Positions 50,374 through 57,728 of a stretch of 64,000 nucleotides of DNA are shown here, one piece after another (the stretch's first letter is position 1; every line of letters starts with the position of its first letter). Position numbers and translations under genes: made by a program. The stretch lies in contig NZ_QUGI01000005.1 of assembly GCF_003478995.1 (NCBI RefSeq), forward strand, positions 1 through 64,000, in the 5' to 3' direction. The DNA comes from Pseudoflavonifractor sp. AF19-9AC (lineage in GTDB: Bacteria; Bacillota; Clostridia; Oscillospirales; Oscillospiraceae). Under the pieces are notes generated by a model. That model did no database searches, was not told the DNA's origin, and was given only the letters and a program-made list of their open reading frames with translations.

Positions 50374-51400
50374 ACCCAAGGCCCGGGCGGGTCTGGCCGC
50401 CCTTGTGGGGCGGCTCAGGCCGCCGGCCCTGGTGCAGACGGCGGTGAACGGCGCGGCGGCCCTGGAACTGTGCCGGGAGACGGACTTTGACCTTATCTTC
50501 ACCGACATCAAAATGCCCGGCATGAGTGGGCTGGAGATGCTGGACAAGCTGGATTCCAGCTGCCGCCAGATCGTCATCGTCAGCGGCTACGCCGATTTTT
50601 CCTATGCCCAGCACGCCATCCAGCGGGGGGTGGCCGACTACCTGCTCAAGCCGGTGAGCCCCGCCAAAATCCGTCAGGCGCTGGAGCGGGCGGAGCAGAA
50701 CCTCCGGGGAGTGAAGCGGAGCTGCCTGGTGCGCTACCTGCAGGAGTATCCCTTCCTGGAGGAGGAACACCGGCGCTGGCTGCGGCAGCGGCTGAACCTG
50801 GAGGGGGACGTGTTTGTGCTCTGGGGCAGAGGGCCTGCCTCCGGGGAGGACAGGGAGGCCTGGGAGAAGGAGGGAAGCGCCCTGGGGGAGGACGTCTACG
50901 CTTTCTCCTATGGAGAAAACGCCCTGCTGCTTTTGTGGGGCGCGGATGTGGAGGAAGAGGCGGTGAAGGCCTGGGGCAAGGCCCGCGGCCTTGGAGGGCA
51001 GCGGGTCACGCCGGAGCAGCTGCCCCAGGTGTACCAAAAGCAGATGCAGACGGAGACGCTGCCGCCCCGGGAGGACAGCGAGAGCGGCCGGGCGGTGCGG
51101 CTGGTGAAGCAGTTTGTCCGGGAGAACTATGTCTCGGAAATCAGCCTGAAATCCCTCTCGGAGATCACCTATCTCCACCCCAACTACCTCTCCAAAATCT
51201 TCAAGCAGGAGACGGGGGAGAACATCAGCGACTACATTCTCCGCTTCCGCATTGAGAAGGCCAAGGAGCTGCTGCGGGACCCCAGCCTGAAAATTTACGA
51301 GGTGGCGGAGAAGGCCGGCTTCCACGCCTCCAAGTACTTCGCCTCGGTGTTCAAGGCCGAGGTGGGGGTGACCCCCTCGGAGTTTCGGGAGGGGCTGTGA
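50348..51400 (+). CDS. YesN-type response regulator (receiver plus AraC helix-turn-helix)
   Basis: 350 residues from ATG 50348, inside the end of the kinase gene (GGAGGAGGAAACG upstream). The receiver has phosphoacceptor Asp53 (LIFTDIKMPGMSGLEML), VSGYADFSYAQHAI and the switch lysine in DYLLKPVSP. The last 100 residues are a double AraC helix-turn-helix (LKSLSEITYLHPNYLSKIFK, FRIEKAKELLRDPSLKIYEV, FHASKYFASVFKAEVGVTPSEF). YesM/YesN pairs are known to control nearby transport and catabolic genes. The likely target is the promoter at 41150-41243 and its own operon. A terminator follows. Confidence 0.96.
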   Translation: MNILIVEDEPKARAGLAALVGRLRPPALVQTAVNGAAALELCRETDFDLIFTDIKMPGMSGLEMLDKLDSSCRQIVIVSGYADFSYAQHAIQRGVADYLLKPVSPAKIRQALERAEQNLRGVKRSCLVRYLQEYPFLEEEHRRWLRQRLNLEGDVFVLWGRGPASGEDREAWEKEGSALGEDVYAFSYGENALLLLWGADVEEEAVKAWGKARGLGGQRVTPEQLPQVYQKQMQTETLPPREDSESGRAVRLVKQFVRENYVSEISLKSLSEITYLHPNYLSKIFKQETGENISDYILRFRIEKAKELLRDPSLKIYEVAEKAGFHASKYFASVFKAEVGVTPSEFREGL

Positions 51401-51441
51401 CGGCGGAGAAAAGACCGGCAGAACGGGACCGGGAAATAAAG

Positions 51442-51478
51442 ACGCGCGGGACGGATGCGATGCCGTCCCGCGCGTTTT
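51442..51478 (+). terminator. Terminator of the antiporter-kinase operon
   Basis: ACGCGCGGGACGG (51442-51454) pairs with CCGTCCCGCGCGT (51463-51475), then TTT. Confidence 0.88.
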
Positions 51479-51497
51479 CTTGAAAATTATGCTTTTG

Positions 51498-51818
51498 TCA
51501 GTTGGCCTCGTACAGCTCCAGAATGGCGCCGTCCTTCCACACGAAGGCCAGGCGATCCTTTTCCCCGGCGGGCATGGGGCCGCAGATGACGCTGTCCGCG
51601 TCGGCGATGTACTTCTCCAGATTGTCCACCTTATAGGCCACATGGGGGTTGCGGTGGATCTCCTCGGGGAAGGGAGTGCCCTCCTCAAACTTCAGATACT
51701 CGATCTTGTAGTCGTAATCATCCACGTTGCTGACCCAGAACTTGGCCCCTTCGTTGTAGGTCATGTTGGGCTTGCGGTTGGTGATGGGGATTCCGATGTG
51801 CATATACTCCGCAGACAT
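51498..51818 (-). CDS. VOC-fold (glyoxalase/bleomycin-resistance-like) protein
   Basis: 106 residues from ATG 51818, 8 bp after AAGGAGG; the longer open frame runs into the dhaK gene. Short beta-alpha-beta protein: EYMHIGIPITNRKP, KFWVSNVDDYDYKIEYLKFE, HVAYKVDNLEKYIADAD, LAFVWKDGAILELYEAN. The pattern fits one VOC module; possible metal ligands are His8 and the final glutamate of LELYE. It is the last gene of the minus-strand dha operon (64 bp after dhaK), so it may be an isomerase or lyase acting on the sugar or ketose that feeds or follows the kinase. Reaction unknown. Confidence 0.85.
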   Translation of the reverse strand: MSAEYMHIGIPITNRKPNMTYNEGAKFWVSNVDDYDYKIEYLKFEEGTPFPEEIHRNPHVAYKVDNLEKYIADADSVICGPMPAGEKDRLAFVWKDGAILELYEAN

Positions 51819-51882
51819 GGGCATTTCCTCCTTGTTTGTGGTGGGGAAGTGGGGCGTCCGCCCGGTACTTCCAGAGAATGAG

Positions 51883-52881
51883 TTACTCCTTGCTGTAAGC
51901 GGGGGTGTGGCAGGGGGTGTTCCACAGGTGGATGAACTCATCGTCCCACTTGGCGATGTTCATCTGGAAGCCGCCGGCCTCCTGCACGGTGAGGATCTCG
52001 CCCACCATGCTGGCCACGACCTCCACGCCCTTGGCCTTCAGGAACTCCACGGTGTCCTTGAAGAGCACCAGCATCTCCATCATGGTGGTGGCGCCGCAGC
52101 CGTTGATCATCACAAAGGCCCGGTCCCCTTCCTTCAGGGCCAGCTTGGCGCACAGGGCCTCGGCCACGGTGGCAACGGTGTCCTTGGAGGACATCATGGG
52201 CACCCGGACGCCGCCGCCCTCGCCGTGCTGGCCGGCGCCGATCTCCATCATGTCGGTCTCGCCCAGGTCGCCGAAGGACATGCCGTTCTGGGGGTGGGTG
52301 GCGTCGGTGGACTTGACGGTGATGGAGGCCATGTTGTCCGCGTAGCGCTGGGCGATCTCGGCCACCTCATCCAGGCTCTTGCCCTCCCGGGCGGCCGCGG
52401 CGGCGATGTGGTAGAGGGCCACGGCCCCGGCCAGACCGCGCTTGTTGTCCTCGCCGTTGGGGTCGTACTGGACTTCCTCGCCGGTGACCACCTGGCGGAA
52501 GTTGAGCCCGGCCTTCTGGGCCAGCTTCATGGCCTGCTTGCCGGCCAGCTGGTCGCCGGCATAGTTCAGGGTGAGCAGCAGCACGCCGTGGCCCTTGTCT
52601 GCCAGCTTCATGGCGTCAAAGACCAGCTTGGCGTTGGGGGCGGCGAAGATGTCGCCCACGGCCTGGACGTCCAGCATGCCCTTGCCCACAAAGCCGGCCT
52701 GGGCGGGCTCGTGGCCGGAGCCGCCGTAGGTCACGATGGTCACCCGGTCGGCATCGGCCAGGTCCTTGCTGATGACCAGGTGGCCGTCCACGTCCAGAAT
52801 GTCGGGGTAGGCCAGACCCAGACCCACCAGCTCCTCATCGGTAATGGTCTCAGGGGCGTTGATAAACTTCTTCATTTTCAT
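51883..52881 (-). CDS. dhaK: Dihydroxyacetone kinase subunit DhaK
   Basis: 332 residues from ATG 52881 behind GGGAGGTACATCTC. DhaK binds dihydroxyacetone covalently through a histidine; here His219 in EIGAGQHGEGG is in place. Other motifs: VTYGGSGHEPAQAGFVGKGML, split as TYGGSGHEPAQ and GKGMLDVQAVGDIF, LLLTLNYAGDQL, and INGCGATTMMEML. It works with DhaL, encoded just upstream on the same strand. Related pairs use other ketoses, so dihydroxyacetone is the family default rather than proven. Confidence 0.96.
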   Translation of the reverse strand: MKMKKFINAPETITDEELVGLGLAYPDILDVDGHLVISKDLADADRVTIVTYGGSGHEPAQAGFVGKGMLDVQAVGDIFAAPNAKLVFDAMKLADKGHGVLLLTLNYAGDQLAGKQAMKLAQKAGLNFRQVVTGEEVQYDPNGEDNKRGLAGAVALYHIAAAAAREGKSLDEVAEIAQRYADNMASITVKSTDATHPQNGMSFGDLGETDMMEIGAGQHGEGGGVRVPMMSSKDTVATVAEALCAKLALKEGDRAFVMINGCGATTMMEMLVLFKDTVEFLKAKGVEVVASMVGEILTVQEAGGFQMNIAKWDDEFIHLWNTPCHTPAYSKE

Positions 52882-52920
52882 GAGATGTACCTCCCGGTTT
52901 TAAGTTCAGAATGAATGACG

Positions 52921-53529
52921 TTACACTTGGGCCAGACCCTGGAAGAAAAAGGCCATGGAGGCGGCCCCGGCGTCGGGGGTGCCGATGGTCTGATCCTTGT
53001 AGCTCTTGGCGCGGCCGAATTTGGCCACATACTGTTTGCTGGCCTCCATGCCCGCCTGGGCGGCCTGGGCGGCGGCGGCAAACAGCTCTGCCTCGCTGTC
53101 CCCCTGGTAGGCGGCAATGGCTTCGCTGGCAGGGATGAGGGCGTCCATCATGGTTTTGTCCCCCACCTTGGCTCCGGACATATCGTTGAGCGCCTCCAGG
53201 GCCTGGGCAAACATGGCCTTCAGCCCGGCCACATCCACCTCGTCCCCGGCGGGGGCGGCCTCCTGCAGCCCGTCCAGCCAGGTGTTCCACAGGGGAACGG
53301 CGCTGCCGCCGTTGAGCACCATCACGGACATAGCGGCGTCATCCAGCATGGCCTGGATGCCATCCTGGGACTCCTCCACCGCCTGAGCAATGGCTCCGGC
53401 AATTTTGGTCATGGTGAGTCCGTGGTCTGCGTCGCCGAATTTGGAGTCAATTTCGGTGAGCACCGGCTCGGCCTCGATCACCTGTGCGCAGGCGCGGTTC
53501 AGGCGCGCGGCAAGCTCTGCTTTCTTCAT
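52921..53529 (-). CDS. dhaL: Dihydroxyacetone kinase subunit DhaL
   Basis: 202 residues from ATG 53529 (AAGGAGTGCCGCA upstream). DhaL is the nucleotide-binding half. The magnesium motif DSKFGDADHGLTM has Asp28, Asp33, Asp35 and His36 in order, then VLNGGSAVPLWNTW and MSGAKVGDKTMMDAL, and the C-terminal SYKDQTIGTPDAGAASMAFFF. In PTS-linked systems DhaL keeps bound ADP and is recharged by DhaM; no DhaM lies here, so either it is elsewhere or the protein uses ATP. It is the first gene of the dhaL-dhaK-VOC operon. Confidence 0.95.
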   Translation of the reverse strand: MKKAELAARLNRACAQVIEAEPVLTEIDSKFGDADHGLTMTKIAGAIAQAVEESQDGIQAMLDDAAMSVMVLNGGSAVPLWNTWLDGLQEAAPAGDEVDVAGLKAMFAQALEALNDMSGAKVGDKTMMDALIPASEAIAAYQGDSEAELFAAAAQAAQAGMEASKQYVAKFGRAKSYKDQTIGTPDAGAASMAFFFQGLAQV

Positions 53530-53595
53530 TGCGGCACTCCTTCTTTCTGCTTTGATGGGATTCCGGCAAGCGGGAAGGTTTGCCGCTGCCGGGAA

Positions 53596-53641
53596 GTTAC
53601 GTTTGTTCAATTATTTTATCTTACCGACCCGAGGAAGTCAA
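53596..53641 (-). promoter_or_regulatory. dhaLK promoter with degenerate operator
   Basis: Minus strand TTGACT (53636-53641), 17-bp spacer, TAAAAT (53613-53618). Just downstream, GTTACGTTTGTTCA (53596-53609, plus-strand reading) matches the GTTACATnTGTAAC motif at 9 or 10 of 14 positions, placing a possible repressor site near +1. Confidence 0.6.
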
Positions 53642-53705
53642 CGAACGGGGATATATTCTATAAAGCGCCTAAAATAAATATAAAAAACTGTGCAAAACAG
53701 CAAAG

Positions 53706-53745
53706 AACCCCGCGTTCCGAAGGGGCGGTTTCGGAATGCGGGGTT
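53706..53745 (-). terminator. Terminator of the SorC-family gene
   Basis: AACCCCGCGTTCCGA (53706-53720) pairs with 53731-53745, one G-T pair. Read on the minus strand it is followed by CTTTGCTGTTTT. Confidence 0.8.
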
Positions 53746-53756
53746 ACATATGTAAC
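53743..53756. promoter_or_regulatory. GTTACATATGTAAC palindrome (candidate SorC operator)
   Basis: Perfect 14-bp palindrome, 5 bp beyond the stop of the SorC gene and about 100 bp upstream of the dhaLK -35. It matches the palindrome at 54707-54720 at 13 of 14 bases. Confidence 0.75.
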
Positions 53757-53760
53757 GAGA

Positions 53761-54690
53761 TTAGAGGGGGAGGTCCCGGACCAGCTGGCTGCGGGCCACC
53801 AGGTGGGTAAAGATGCCGGAGTTCAGCGCCCCCCGCAGGGCCCGGGCGCTGGTGTTGGCGGAGCAGACGCCGATGACGTTGGGGCAGCGCTTCAGGGTGT
53901 CCAGGGGGATCTGGATGGCAAAGTCCTGGTCCGACTGGATGACCTCCCCCTCCTCGTTGAAGTAGTAGATGAGCAGGCGGCCGCAGGTGTGGGCCTGCTG
54001 GAGCAGATCGCCGTACCGCACCAGGGAGGCAAAGTCAGGGCTGGAGGGGTAATTGCCGATGTTCACCAGGGCGGTGTCCATCCGCTCCCACTGGGTCTGG
54101 ATCTGGCGGTAAATCTCCGTGGAGCACAGCAGCTGCTTTTCCTCCAGTCCCTCGGGGAGGGCGGGGAGGTAGATGAAGTGGGGGGTGGCCCCCAGCTGCT
54201 GGGCGATGAGGCGGACGTTCTCGTTGGACTGGTAGTTCCGGGCGGGGATGCTGGCGTTGCCCACCAGGGGGCAGATGTGGGTGACGGTGCTGTCCAGCTG
54301 AGGGTGCTTTTCCAGCCAGGTCACCAGCTGGCCGATGAGGTAGCCCCAGCCGATGCCCAGGTGCCGGGCCCGCAGCTGCCCCAGCAGCTGCACGGCTCCC
54401 TGGGAGAGCAGCTGGTTGGTGGTGTCGTCGTCTCCGCCGTCCTCCACCAGCACGCCGTCCCGGATGGAGCTGGACCGGCGAAGCCGCTCCAGCAGGGCGG
54501 GGGCGTCGTCCTCCGGCGGCCCCACGCGGATCTGGACCACCCCCAGCTCCCGGGCCTCCCGGAGCATCCGGCTCACCAGAGGGCGGGATACCCCCAGCTC
54601 CCGGGCGATGTCGCTCTGCTTCCAGTCCTCCAGATAGTAGCGCTGGGCCACATGGGCCAGCTTCTGTAATTTTTCCCGGCTGTAGTTCAT
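53761..54690 (-). CDS. SorC-family sugar-binding transcriptional regulator
   Basis: 309 residues from ATG 54690 with GGAGGCTGCC upstream; the longer open frame would cross its own promoter. N-terminal helix-turn-helix AHVAQRYYLEDWKQSDIAREL and GVSRPLVSRMLREAREL, then the sugar-phosphate-binding domain (LGIGWGYLIGQLV, ICPLVGNASIPARNYQSNENV, GNYPSSPDFASLVRYGDL, VIGVCSANTSARALRGAL). SorC proteins sense phosphorylated sugars and control adjacent catabolic genes. The two GTTACATnTGTAAC sites on either side point to control of itself and of dhaLK. Confidence 0.93.
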   Translation of the reverse strand: MNYSREKLQKLAHVAQRYYLEDWKQSDIARELGVSRPLVSRMLREARELGVVQIRVGPPEDDAPALLERLRRSSSIRDGVLVEDGGDDDTTNQLLSQGAVQLLGQLRARHLGIGWGYLIGQLVTWLEKHPQLDSTVTHICPLVGNASIPARNYQSNENVRLIAQQLGATPHFIYLPALPEGLEEKQLLCSTEIYRQIQTQWERMDTALVNIGNYPSSPDFASLVRYGDLLQQAHTCGRLLIYYFNEEGEVIQSDQDFAIQIPLDTLKRCPNVIGVCSANTSARALRGALNSGIFTHLVARSQLVRDLPL

Positions 54691-54706
54691 GGCAGCCTCC
54701 TGTAAG

Positions 54707-54752
54707 GTTACATTTGTAACTCCATCATAGTATATTGTCGGCACAAAAGCAA
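54707..54752 (-). promoter_or_regulatory. SorC-gene promoter with operator GTTACATTTGTAAC
   Basis: Minus strand TTGCTT (54747-54752), 17-bp spacer, TATGAT (54724-54729). The palindrome GTTACATTTGTAAC (54707-54720) lies directly over the expected start of transcription, so the protein probably represses itself. The remaining gap to 55048 holds only the MoxR promoter. Confidence 0.75.
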
Positions 54753-54941
54753 CGGCTGGAGGAGAAATTCCGTTCCACCTGGAAACCATACAGAAAAGAA
54801 GGGCTGGGCAGCGGGACAACTGGGGTGTGGGGAGCATAGGGAACTGGGACAGGACGCCTTGCTTTGTCAGGTAGTTTGGCAGAAAACAGGTTGGCTGCCG
54901 GCAGATGAGGACCTTCCTGCGCAGAGAGAAGGGGAATCCCA

Positions 54942-54970
54942 TTGACAAGATTTTCTGGGGACGATACAAT
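54942..54970 (+). promoter_or_regulatory. Sigma-A promoter of the MoxR/VWA pair
   Basis: TTGACA (54942-54947), 17-bp spacer, TACAAT (54965-54970), 78 bp before the start codon. Confidence 0.85.
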
Positions 54971-55048
54971 TGAATTGATGCCAACAGGGGCCCAGAAGGC
55001 GCTGTTGAGGCGGAAGGATCGGGCCTCTGCCCGAGGAAAGGCAACACT

Positions 55049-55903
55049 ATGAGAGAAGATCTGAAGATTCGACTGGAACAGTTTAAGGAGCGCTACTCCG
55101 CGGACGCGGCGGTACAGGGCCGCATTGGAAAGCCGCCGGTGGAATTCATTGGCCGGGAAATTTTTGAGCTGGCCGTGGCGGCGCTGCTGCAGGGAGAGAA
55201 CCTTCTGCTGTGCGGCGGAAAGGCCACCGGAAAAAATATTTTGTCGGACAACCTGGCCTGGTTGTTTGCCCGACCCATCTACAATGTGTCCTTCCACGTG
55301 AATACGGACAGCAGCACCCTCATCGGCACCGACACCTTTGTGGATGGGGAGGTGCGCCTGCGCCATGGACCCATTTCCCAGGCGGCTCTGTACGGCGGCT
55401 TCTGCATTCTGGACGAGATCAACATGGCCAAGAATGACGCAGTGGCCGTGCTGCACTCGGTGCTGGACTACCGCCGGCTTATTGATGTGCCGGGCTATGA
55501 GTGTATCCCCATGCATCCGGCCACCCGCTTCATTGCCACCATGAACTACGGCTACGCGGGCACCCGGGAGCTCAACGAGGCCCTGGTCTCCCGCTTTACG
55601 GTCATCCGCATGCCCACCCTGGAGGAGGGACAGATGCACCAGCTGCTGCGGGCGGATGTGCCCGGAGCCTCGGAGGAGAACATTGACCGGTGCATCGGGC
55701 TGTTCCTAGACCTCAATGAGAAGGCCATCAACGGCGAGGTGTCCACCCACCCGGTGGACATGCGCGGCATGATTGCCGCCCTGCGCATGATGACCGACGG
55801 CATGAACCCCAAGGACGCCATCACCATCAACATTACCAACAAGTGCTTTGACGAGTATGAGTATCAGCTGGTTCAGGATGTTGTCATGACGCGCTTCGGC
55901 TGA
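55049..55903 (+). CDS. MoxR/CbbQ-type AAA+ ATPase
   Basis: 284 residues from ATG 55049. Walker A is CGGKATGKN (Asn where Thr or Ser is usual), Walker B GGFCILDEINMA (Asp122/Glu123), sensor 1 RFIATMNYGYAGTRELNEA, arginine finger in LVSRFTVIRMP, and sensor 2 PVDMRGMIAAL. Such ATPases remodel or load cofactors into partner enzymes together with a VWA protein. The VWA gene follows 14 bp later. No metalloenzyme that such a pair usually serves lies alongside, but the molybdoenzyme 10 kb upstream is a possible client; that is a guess. Confidence 0.93.
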   Translation: MREDLKIRLEQFKERYSADAAVQGRIGKPPVEFIGREIFELAVAALLQGENLLLCGGKATGKNILSDNLAWLFARPIYNVSFHVNTDSSTLIGTDTFVDGEVRLRHGPISQAALYGGFCILDEINMAKNDAVAVLHSVLDYRRLIDVPGYECIPMHPATRFIATMNYGYAGTRELNEALVSRFTVIRMPTLEEGQMHQLLRADVPGASEENIDRCIGLFLDLNEKAINGEVSTHPVDMRGMIAALRMMTDGMNPKDAITINITNKCFDEYEYQLVQDVVMTRFG

Positions 55904-55917
55904 GACGGGAGAACACA

Positions 55918-57666
55918 GTGAGTATTGACAGAGAGGAAAGCTTGTTTCTGACGGTTTCCGAAAACCATACGAAACGGAACTATCCGGAATATATCCTCCG
56001 CATGAGCCAACCTTATGAAGAGGTGGGCGGAATGATTGCGGCCTACGAGGGGGTAATTCTGGGGGGCGCGGACAAGCTGTTCGGGCTGGACGAGCTGAAT
56101 TTGTGGCTCCGGAGGCACCGCTATGCGGCCTACGACATGCATGTGCTGCTCCCCATTGCCCACCTGTGTCTGGAGTATGCGGTGCGCCGCCGGCTGACGT
56201 CCGACCGTCCGGGCATCCCGGCCATGGCGGAGCAGGTGGCCCGGGAGCTGCTGCAGGAAGACCCTCTGAGCCTGCGCTACTCCTCCCGGGGCTGGCTGAA
56301 CATCTACTGGCTGACGGAGCAGTTCCCCCAGGCCGCCAACGCGGAGAGCCGCCGCATCCTGCGTAATTTCACCGGCTTTGAGTCGGTGCTGGAGCTGTTT
56401 GTACAGCTGGCGGAGGGGTGTGAGCACTGTCCGGACGCCCGGTCCCTGGTGGACCAGGCGGTGCTGCTCTATAAGAAGGTCTTCACCCGCTACTTTGCCC
56501 CCGACCACAGCCGGGACGAGCTGTCCCAGTTTGAGGTCTCCGACGACGACCTGTGGGAAGGGAAGTATGAGGCCCCCGAGGAGGAGGCCGCCCCGCCGGA
56601 GGAGGAAGACCAGGAGCTCACCTATGAGCGGGCCAAGCAGCTGACCACCGACCCCATTGAGCTGTCCGAGGAGGCCCTGGCGGCGGTCCCGGAGTATCTG
56701 GAGAAAAACTTCGGCCCCAGCTTCCAGACGGAAAAGGCCCTGCAGGAGATTGAGAACGCGGTGTGCGTGGGCATCCACGAGGGGCGCAGGCTGCTCTTTA
56801 CTGACGGCCTGCCGGAGAGCGCCTACGAGGAGACCACTGACCGGGCCGGGTCCCTGCGCGCCTCCCGGGAGGCCAACCAGCGCATGCTGGAGGAGCACCG
56901 GGATTCGGCCATGCAGAGCATCCGCAGCATCGAGCAGGCCTTCCGCAACGCGCTGAACCTGAAAAGCGAGCCGGAAATCTATTCCTCCCACCGGGGCGTG
57001 CTGGTGAACAGCACCCTCTGGAAGGTGGGGCGCATTGAGGAGCCCCGGCTGTTCCACAAAATTTTCCGCCAGGACAACTCCACCGTGGTAGTGGAGCTGC
57101 TCATCGACGCCAGCGGCTCCCAGAAGAGCCGCCAGTCCATGGTGGCCCTGCAGAGCTATCTCTTCAGCTCCGCCCTCAGCCGCATCCAGATCCCCCACCG
57201 GGTGATGAGCTACTGCACCTACGGGGACCACACCGTGCTGCGGCGCTTCCGGGACTACGACGATAAGCCGGAGGCGGATGAGAAGATTCTGGAGTACCGG
57301 GCCACCTCCAACAACCGGGACGGACTGGCCCTGGCCGCCGCAGGCGTGGACCTGCTGAAGCGGCGGGAGGACCATAAGATCGTCATTGTTTTCAGCGACG
57401 GCCTGCCCAACGACATGGTCAGCGGCCGGGTGCGGAAAAATAAGCCCGAGCGCTATATCGGCGACGCGGCCATCCGGGACACCTGCTTCCAGGTGCGGAG
57501 GCTGCGCCGGGAAGGGGTGCACATCATCGGCATCTTCCTGGGGGAGGACGGCGAGCTGGACAACGAGCGGATGATCTACGGCTCCTCCTTCCTGCGCATC
57601 CGCCGGGCGGAGGATTTCGGCGGCACCGCGGGCAAGCGGCTGAGCGAAACGCTGCTGCTGCTGTGA
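55918..57666 (+). CDS. VWA-domain partner of the MoxR ATPase (NorD/CobT-like)
   Basis: 582 residues starting at GTG 55918. The N-terminal 220 residues are helical, followed by an acidic stretch (YEAPEEEAAPPEEEDQELTYE, about 215-240, seen as EEEAAPPEEEDQ), another helical region, and a C-terminal VWA domain from about 385: VVVELLIDASGSQKSRQ with the MIDAS Asp397-x-Ser-x-Ser, SNNRDGLALAAAGVDLL with the MIDAS threonine region changed, and IVIVFSDGLPNDM. Large VWA proteins of this layout act with MoxR ATPases as chaperone pairs (NorD/NorQ, CobT/CobS). The client here is unknown. Confidence 0.9.
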   Translation: MSIDREESLFLTVSENHTKRNYPEYILRMSQPYEEVGGMIAAYEGVILGGADKLFGLDELNLWLRRHRYAAYDMHVLLPIAHLCLEYAVRRRLTSDRPGIPAMAEQVARELLQEDPLSLRYSSRGWLNIYWLTEQFPQAANAESRRILRNFTGFESVLELFVQLAEGCEHCPDARSLVDQAVLLYKKVFTRYFAPDHSRDELSQFEVSDDDLWEGKYEAPEEEAAPPEEEDQELTYERAKQLTTDPIELSEEALAAVPEYLEKNFGPSFQTEKALQEIENAVCVGIHEGRRLLFTDGLPESAYEETTDRAGSLRASREANQRMLEEHRDSAMQSIRSIEQAFRNALNLKSEPEIYSSHRGVLVNSTLWKVGRIEEPRLFHKIFRQDNSTVVVELLIDASGSQKSRQSMVALQSYLFSSALSRIQIPHRVMSYCTYGDHTVLRRFRDYDDKPEADEKILEYRATSNNRDGLALAAAGVDLLKRREDHKIVIVFSDGLPNDMVSGRVRKNKPERYIGDAAIRDTCFQVRRLRREGVHIIGIFLGEDGELDNERMIYGSSFLRIRRAEDFGGTAGKRLSETLLLL

Positions 57667-57690
57667 GCCTTTGGCCAAAACATGAATGGA

Positions 57691-57728
57691 AAAAAGAGAA
57701 CCACCGGAAACCCGGCGGTTCTCTTTTT
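57691..57728. terminator. Bidirectional terminator between convergent operons
   Basis: AAAAAGAGAACCACCGG (57691-57707) pairs with CCGGCGGTTCTCTTTTT (57712-57728) with one mismatch; T runs on both strands. It touches the stop codon of the minus-strand EAL gene. Confidence 0.88.

Noticed and set aside
47518..50577. 1019-codon minus-strand open frame opposite the antiporter-kinase gene
   Set aside because: Antisense shadow of a GC-rich gene; no motif, no ribosome site, and the plus strand encodes conserved domains throughout.
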